64,000 nucleotides of DNA, from the NCBI RefSeq assembly GCF_036345915.1, contig NZ_CP107785.1:8432001-8496000 (forward strand). Reading direction: 5' to 3'. The notes under the pieces were generated by a model. That model had not been told where the DNA came from and made no database searches. It was given only the letters and a program-made list of their open reading frames with translations. Below are positions 61,452 through 64,000 of the stretch, piece after piece (positions within the stretch are counted from its first letter, which is position 1; each line of letters opens with the position of its first letter). Made by a program: the position numbers and the translations under genes. This DNA comes from Nocardia sp. NBC_00565 (GTDB taxonomy: Bacteria; Actinomycetota; Actinomycetes; Mycobacteriales; Mycobacteriaceae).

Positions 61452-64000
61452 ATGCGTGACGCCGCAAGGTCCGGCAGCAAACGCTGGGCGCTCGGCAACT
61501 GGGACCTGCGCTGGAAGGTTACGGCGGTCCTGGCCGTTCCGCTGGCAGTCGCGGTTGGACTCGGCGTGTCCAGGATTACTGCCGAGTTCGCCGACGCGAA
61601 CCGGCTGGACGCTGCCGCCAAGAACATCGAAGCCCTCCCGGCGGTCACCGGGCTGAGTGCGCAGACCGCGACGACCGCGGCCTCGCAGATGATCTCGATT
61701 ATGCCGGGCGTTTCGATCGTGTCCGACAAGAACCTCGCGGACCTGGACAAGGGCATCAGCGATGCCGAGCAGGCGGTCGACAAGCTCAGCGCCGTGCCCG
61801 GTGCCCGGGCGGCGCTCGAAGGCATGATCACCCAGGCCAAGGCAGTTCGAGCCCAGGGCAAGAACGCCACGACGCAGACCCCGGCCGAAGTCATCGGCAC
61901 GATCGACAAGGTCCGCAACGGCAGTGTGAACATCGTCGAGAGCACGGTCAGCCAGGTCAGCGATCCGGCCGTCGACCAGGCGAAGCTGCGGCTGGTCGAC
62001 TCGCTGAACACCCGGTACGCGCTGGTCGGTGAGGTCGCCGCGTTCCCCGAGGTACTACGTAGCCCGACCACTGGAACGCAGAGCGTGCTCACCGCGGCCA
62101 GCACCGAGCGGTCGCTGCTCAACGTGCTCGCGCACCGTTTTCCGGATGCCGACACCTCGATCGCCGACCTGCGGGCCGGCATCGATAATCGGGTCTCGCT
62201 GATGAACAGCCCGGAGGCGCAGTCCGGCAAGATTCCGATCGGTGATCTGAAGAACTCGCTCACCGGCAGCCTCGACGTCTACGAACGCGTGGTCGCCAAG
62301 TCCACCAAGGACATCGACTCCGCGATGAGTTCGCTGGTGTCGAAGGCAAATACCGGCGCGTGGACCTACACCGCGGTCGTCATCGCGACCATCCTCGCCG
62401 CGCTGCTGCTCGCCGTCTTCGTGGCGCGCTCGATGATCGTGCCGCTGCACCGGCTGCGGCTGGCGGCACTGCGGGTGGCCGAGAGCGATCTGCCGCACGA
62501 GGTCGCCCAGCTCCGCAACGGCGCGTCCCCCGAGGACGTACCGCTGGAGCCGATGCCGATCCGCAGCAGCGAGGAGATCGGCCAGCTGGCCCGCGCCGTC
62601 GACGACATCCACGGCCAGGCGCTGCGTCTGGCCAGTGATCAGGCGCAGATGCGCGCCCAGGTCAACGACATGTTCGAGACCCTGGCCCGGCGCTCCAAAT
62701 CGCTCGTTGACCACCAGCTCAGCCTGATCGAGGCGATGGAGTACGACGAGAAGGATCCGCGCCTGCTGGAGAACTTGTTCCGGCTGGACCATCTCGCGGC
62801 CCGCATGCGCCGTAACGGCGACAACCTGCTGATTCTCGCCGGTACTCGGCAGCGGCGCAGCAAGTCCGCGCCGGTCGAGATCGCCGACGTGCTGCGCGCG
62901 GCGATCTCCGAGGTCGAGGACTACGAGCGGGTGAAGCTCGGTGCGACCCCGCGTGGTTCGCTGGTCGAGCCCGCCGCATCGGATATGGCGCACCTGTTCG
63001 CCGAGCTGCTGGACAACGCGCTACGCGCCTCGCCGCCGGAGACCGACGTGAAGTTCACCTTCGCGCAGGGACACGACCAGGGCATGCTCATCGAGGTCGC
63101 GGACCGCGGCATCGGTATGCCGCCCTCCGAGATGGCCGATATCAACCGGCGACTCGAGCAGACCGCCGAGCCCGGTCCCGATACCGCCCGCCACATGGGT
63201 CTTTTCGTGGTCGGCCGATTGGCCGAGCGGCACGGGCTCACCGTGCGGCTGCGTCCAACCTTCGATACCGCGCGCGATCCCGGCGTCACGGTCACCGTGC
63301 AGGTTCCGATCGGTCTGATCGTCCTCGAACGGGGACAGACCACCGCGATGCCGCAGGCCGCGCCGCAGGTTTCCGCCAATGCGCCGCAACGGCAGTCGAC
63401 TCCGTCGTCGATGCAGACGCGCGCGATCACCAGGACGCCGGGCGGCAACGTCATGGTCACCGTCGATCCCGGTGTCAGCGGTCCGATTCCGGTGACGCCG
63501 AGTCCGGCGCCGTCCGGGACCAGTGGTCCGATTCCGGCGGCGGGCGGCCTACCGCAGCGCTCGCCCGGCTCGACCATGGCCTCGGGTCTGCGTCAGGACG
63601 CGGCACCGGCCGGTCCGACCCTGCGGCCCGCGTCCGGACAGACGCCGAGTGGTCCACAGCGCGGCAAGCTCGCGGCCGCGAGTCTGCCCAAGCGCAATGT
63701 CACCCCCGGCGGTCCGCCGCCGAACCGGCCCGGGGCCGAGCCGACCATCTCCGGTGGCGGTCTGCCACCGCGGAATCTCAACTCCGGTGGACTGCCGCAG
63801 CGGCAGCCCGGCACGAACGGTGTGCCGCAGCCGCCCGAGGGCGGTCAGCCCAGTGGTGGTCTGCCGCAGCGTCAGCCGGGTGCCAACGGTGTGCCGCAGC
63901 GCTCGGGCGGTCTGCCGCAGCGTCCATCGGGGCTGAACGGTCTGCCGCAGCGGGAGCCGGGCGCCGGTGGCGTGCCGTCGCGCGATACCGGATCTGGTCT
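61452..64000 (+). CDS. Second conservon-type sensor kinase (CvnA-like), truncated by window end
   Basis: At least 849 residues; the end lies beyond the window. The layout parallels the kinase at 37918-41691: TM1 (TAVLAVPLAVAVGLGVS), a sensing domain to about 300, TM2 (YTAVVIATILAALLLAVFVA), HAMP, and a GHKL ATPase (LLDNALRASPPETDV; VADRGIGMPPSEM; MGLFVVGRLAERHG). From about residue 625 a Pro/Gly/Gln-rich tail repeats the motif GLPQR many times. The ATG at 61452 has GGGAG immediately before it, which is poorly spaced; no better in-frame start is obvious. CvnB, CvnC and CvnD genes may follow outside the window. Confidence 0.82.
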   Translation, partial: MRDAARSGSKRWALGNWDLRWKVTAVLAVPLAVAVGLGVSRITAEFADANRLDAAAKNIEALPAVTGLSAQTATTAASQMISIMPGVSIVSDKNLADLDKGISDAEQAVDKLSAVPGARAALEGMITQAKAVRAQGKNATTQTPAEVIGTIDKVRNGSVNIVESTVSQVSDPAVDQAKLRLVDSLNTRYALVGEVAAFPEVLRSPTTGTQSVLTAASTERSLLNVLAHRFPDADTSIADLRAGIDNRVSLMNSPEAQSGKIPIGDLKNSLTGSLDVYERVVAKSTKDIDSAMSSLVSKANTGAWTYTAVVIATILAALLLAVFVARSMIVPLHRLRLAALRVAESDLPHEVAQLRNGASPEDVPLEPMPIRSSEEIGQLARAVDDIHGQALRLASDQAQMRAQVNDMFETLARRSKSLVDHQLSLIEAMEYDEKDPRLLENLFRLDHLAARMRRNGDNLLILAGTRQRRSKSAPVEIADVLRAAISEVEDYERVKLGATPRGSLVEPAASDMAHLFAELLDNALRASPPETDVKFTFAQGHDQGMLIEVADRGIGMPPSEMADINRRLEQTAEPGPDTARHMGLFVVGRLAERHGLTVRLRPTFDTARDPGVTVTVQVPIGLIVLERGQTTAMPQAAPQVSANAPQRQSTPSSMQTRAITRTPGGNVMVTVDPGVSGPIPVTPSPAPSGTSGPIPAAGGLPQRSPGSTMASGLRQDAAPAGPTLRPASGQTPSGPQRGKLAAASLPKRNVTPGGPPPNRPGAEPTISGGGLPPRNLNSGGLPQRQPGTNGVPQPPEGGQPSGGLPQRQPGANGVPQRSGGLPQRPSGLNGLPQREPGAGGVPSRDTGSG

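Overview
This window is high-GC actinobacterial DNA, most likely from a Nocardia. It carries resuscitation-promoting factor, a heme-uptake (hemophore-type) exported protein, SepH, two conservon-type sensor kinases and many Tat or lipoprotein signals. From about 1.5 kb to 58.3 kb the gene set follows, with insertions, the Mycobacterium tuberculosis Rv0858c to Rv0903c neighbourhood from memory: aminotransferase DapC, XPB helicase, helicase-associated protein, RpfA, CspB, DUF2771, MFS, DUF3027, DUF2530, MarR, TrmH/SpoU methyltransferase, DUF2537, SepH, SerC, CitA, GltA2, PrrB and PrrA. No tRNA, rRNA, CRISPR, insertion sequence or phage gene was seen.

Layout. 0-9.7 kb: ECF41 sigma factor, DapC-like aminotransferase, TRIC-type channel, two LysE exporters, XPB, a DUF3239-like protein, a secreted M1 peptidase and a coiled-coil protein. 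9.7-14.4 kb: lipoprotein, helicase-associated protein and rpfA. RpfA has a long structured leader and a perfect CRP-type operator upstream. 14.5-25 kb: cspB, DUF2771, MFS, glutaminyl cyclase, a DUF3027 protein with a very large repetitive tail, and a sacsin-like ATPase. 25-33.6 kb: TetR and ceramidase pair, DUF2530 and MarR, YccF, Eis acetyltransferase, a frameshifted M23-like gene, an rRNA/tRNA methyltransferase and a DUF6928 protein. 34-48.5 kb: sepH, serC, a two-gene conservon (kinase plus GTPase only), polysaccharide deacetylase, citA, pdxH, MFS, gltA2 and FKBP. 48.7-56 kb: an LppX/LprAFG-family lipoprotein, then a three-gene cassette (cytochrome b5-desaturase, type III polyketide synthase, SyrD/PvdE-like ABC exporter), followed by a YhgE/Pip-like exported protein. 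56-64 kb: prrBA, hemophore-like protein, prpE, and a second conservon kinase that runs off the window.

The two most interesting things are these. (1) Three copies of an 81-84 bp element encode a conserved 26-27 residue leader peptide. Its stop codon overlaps the start codon of the next gene as GTGA, and a Shine-Dalgarno-like GAGG lies 7 nt before that start. One copy sits exactly between two genes, joining them by overlaps at both ends; the other two follow -10-like hexamers placed for leaderless transcription. The arrangement resembles mycobacterial MIRUs. (2) The desaturase, type III PKS and exporter cassette looks like an uncharacterised pathway that makes and exports a polyketide lipid. 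Two more dispersed repeat families occur (15.0/42.9 kb and 44.3/42.9 kb), and several coding sequences carry large in-frame low-complexity expansions.
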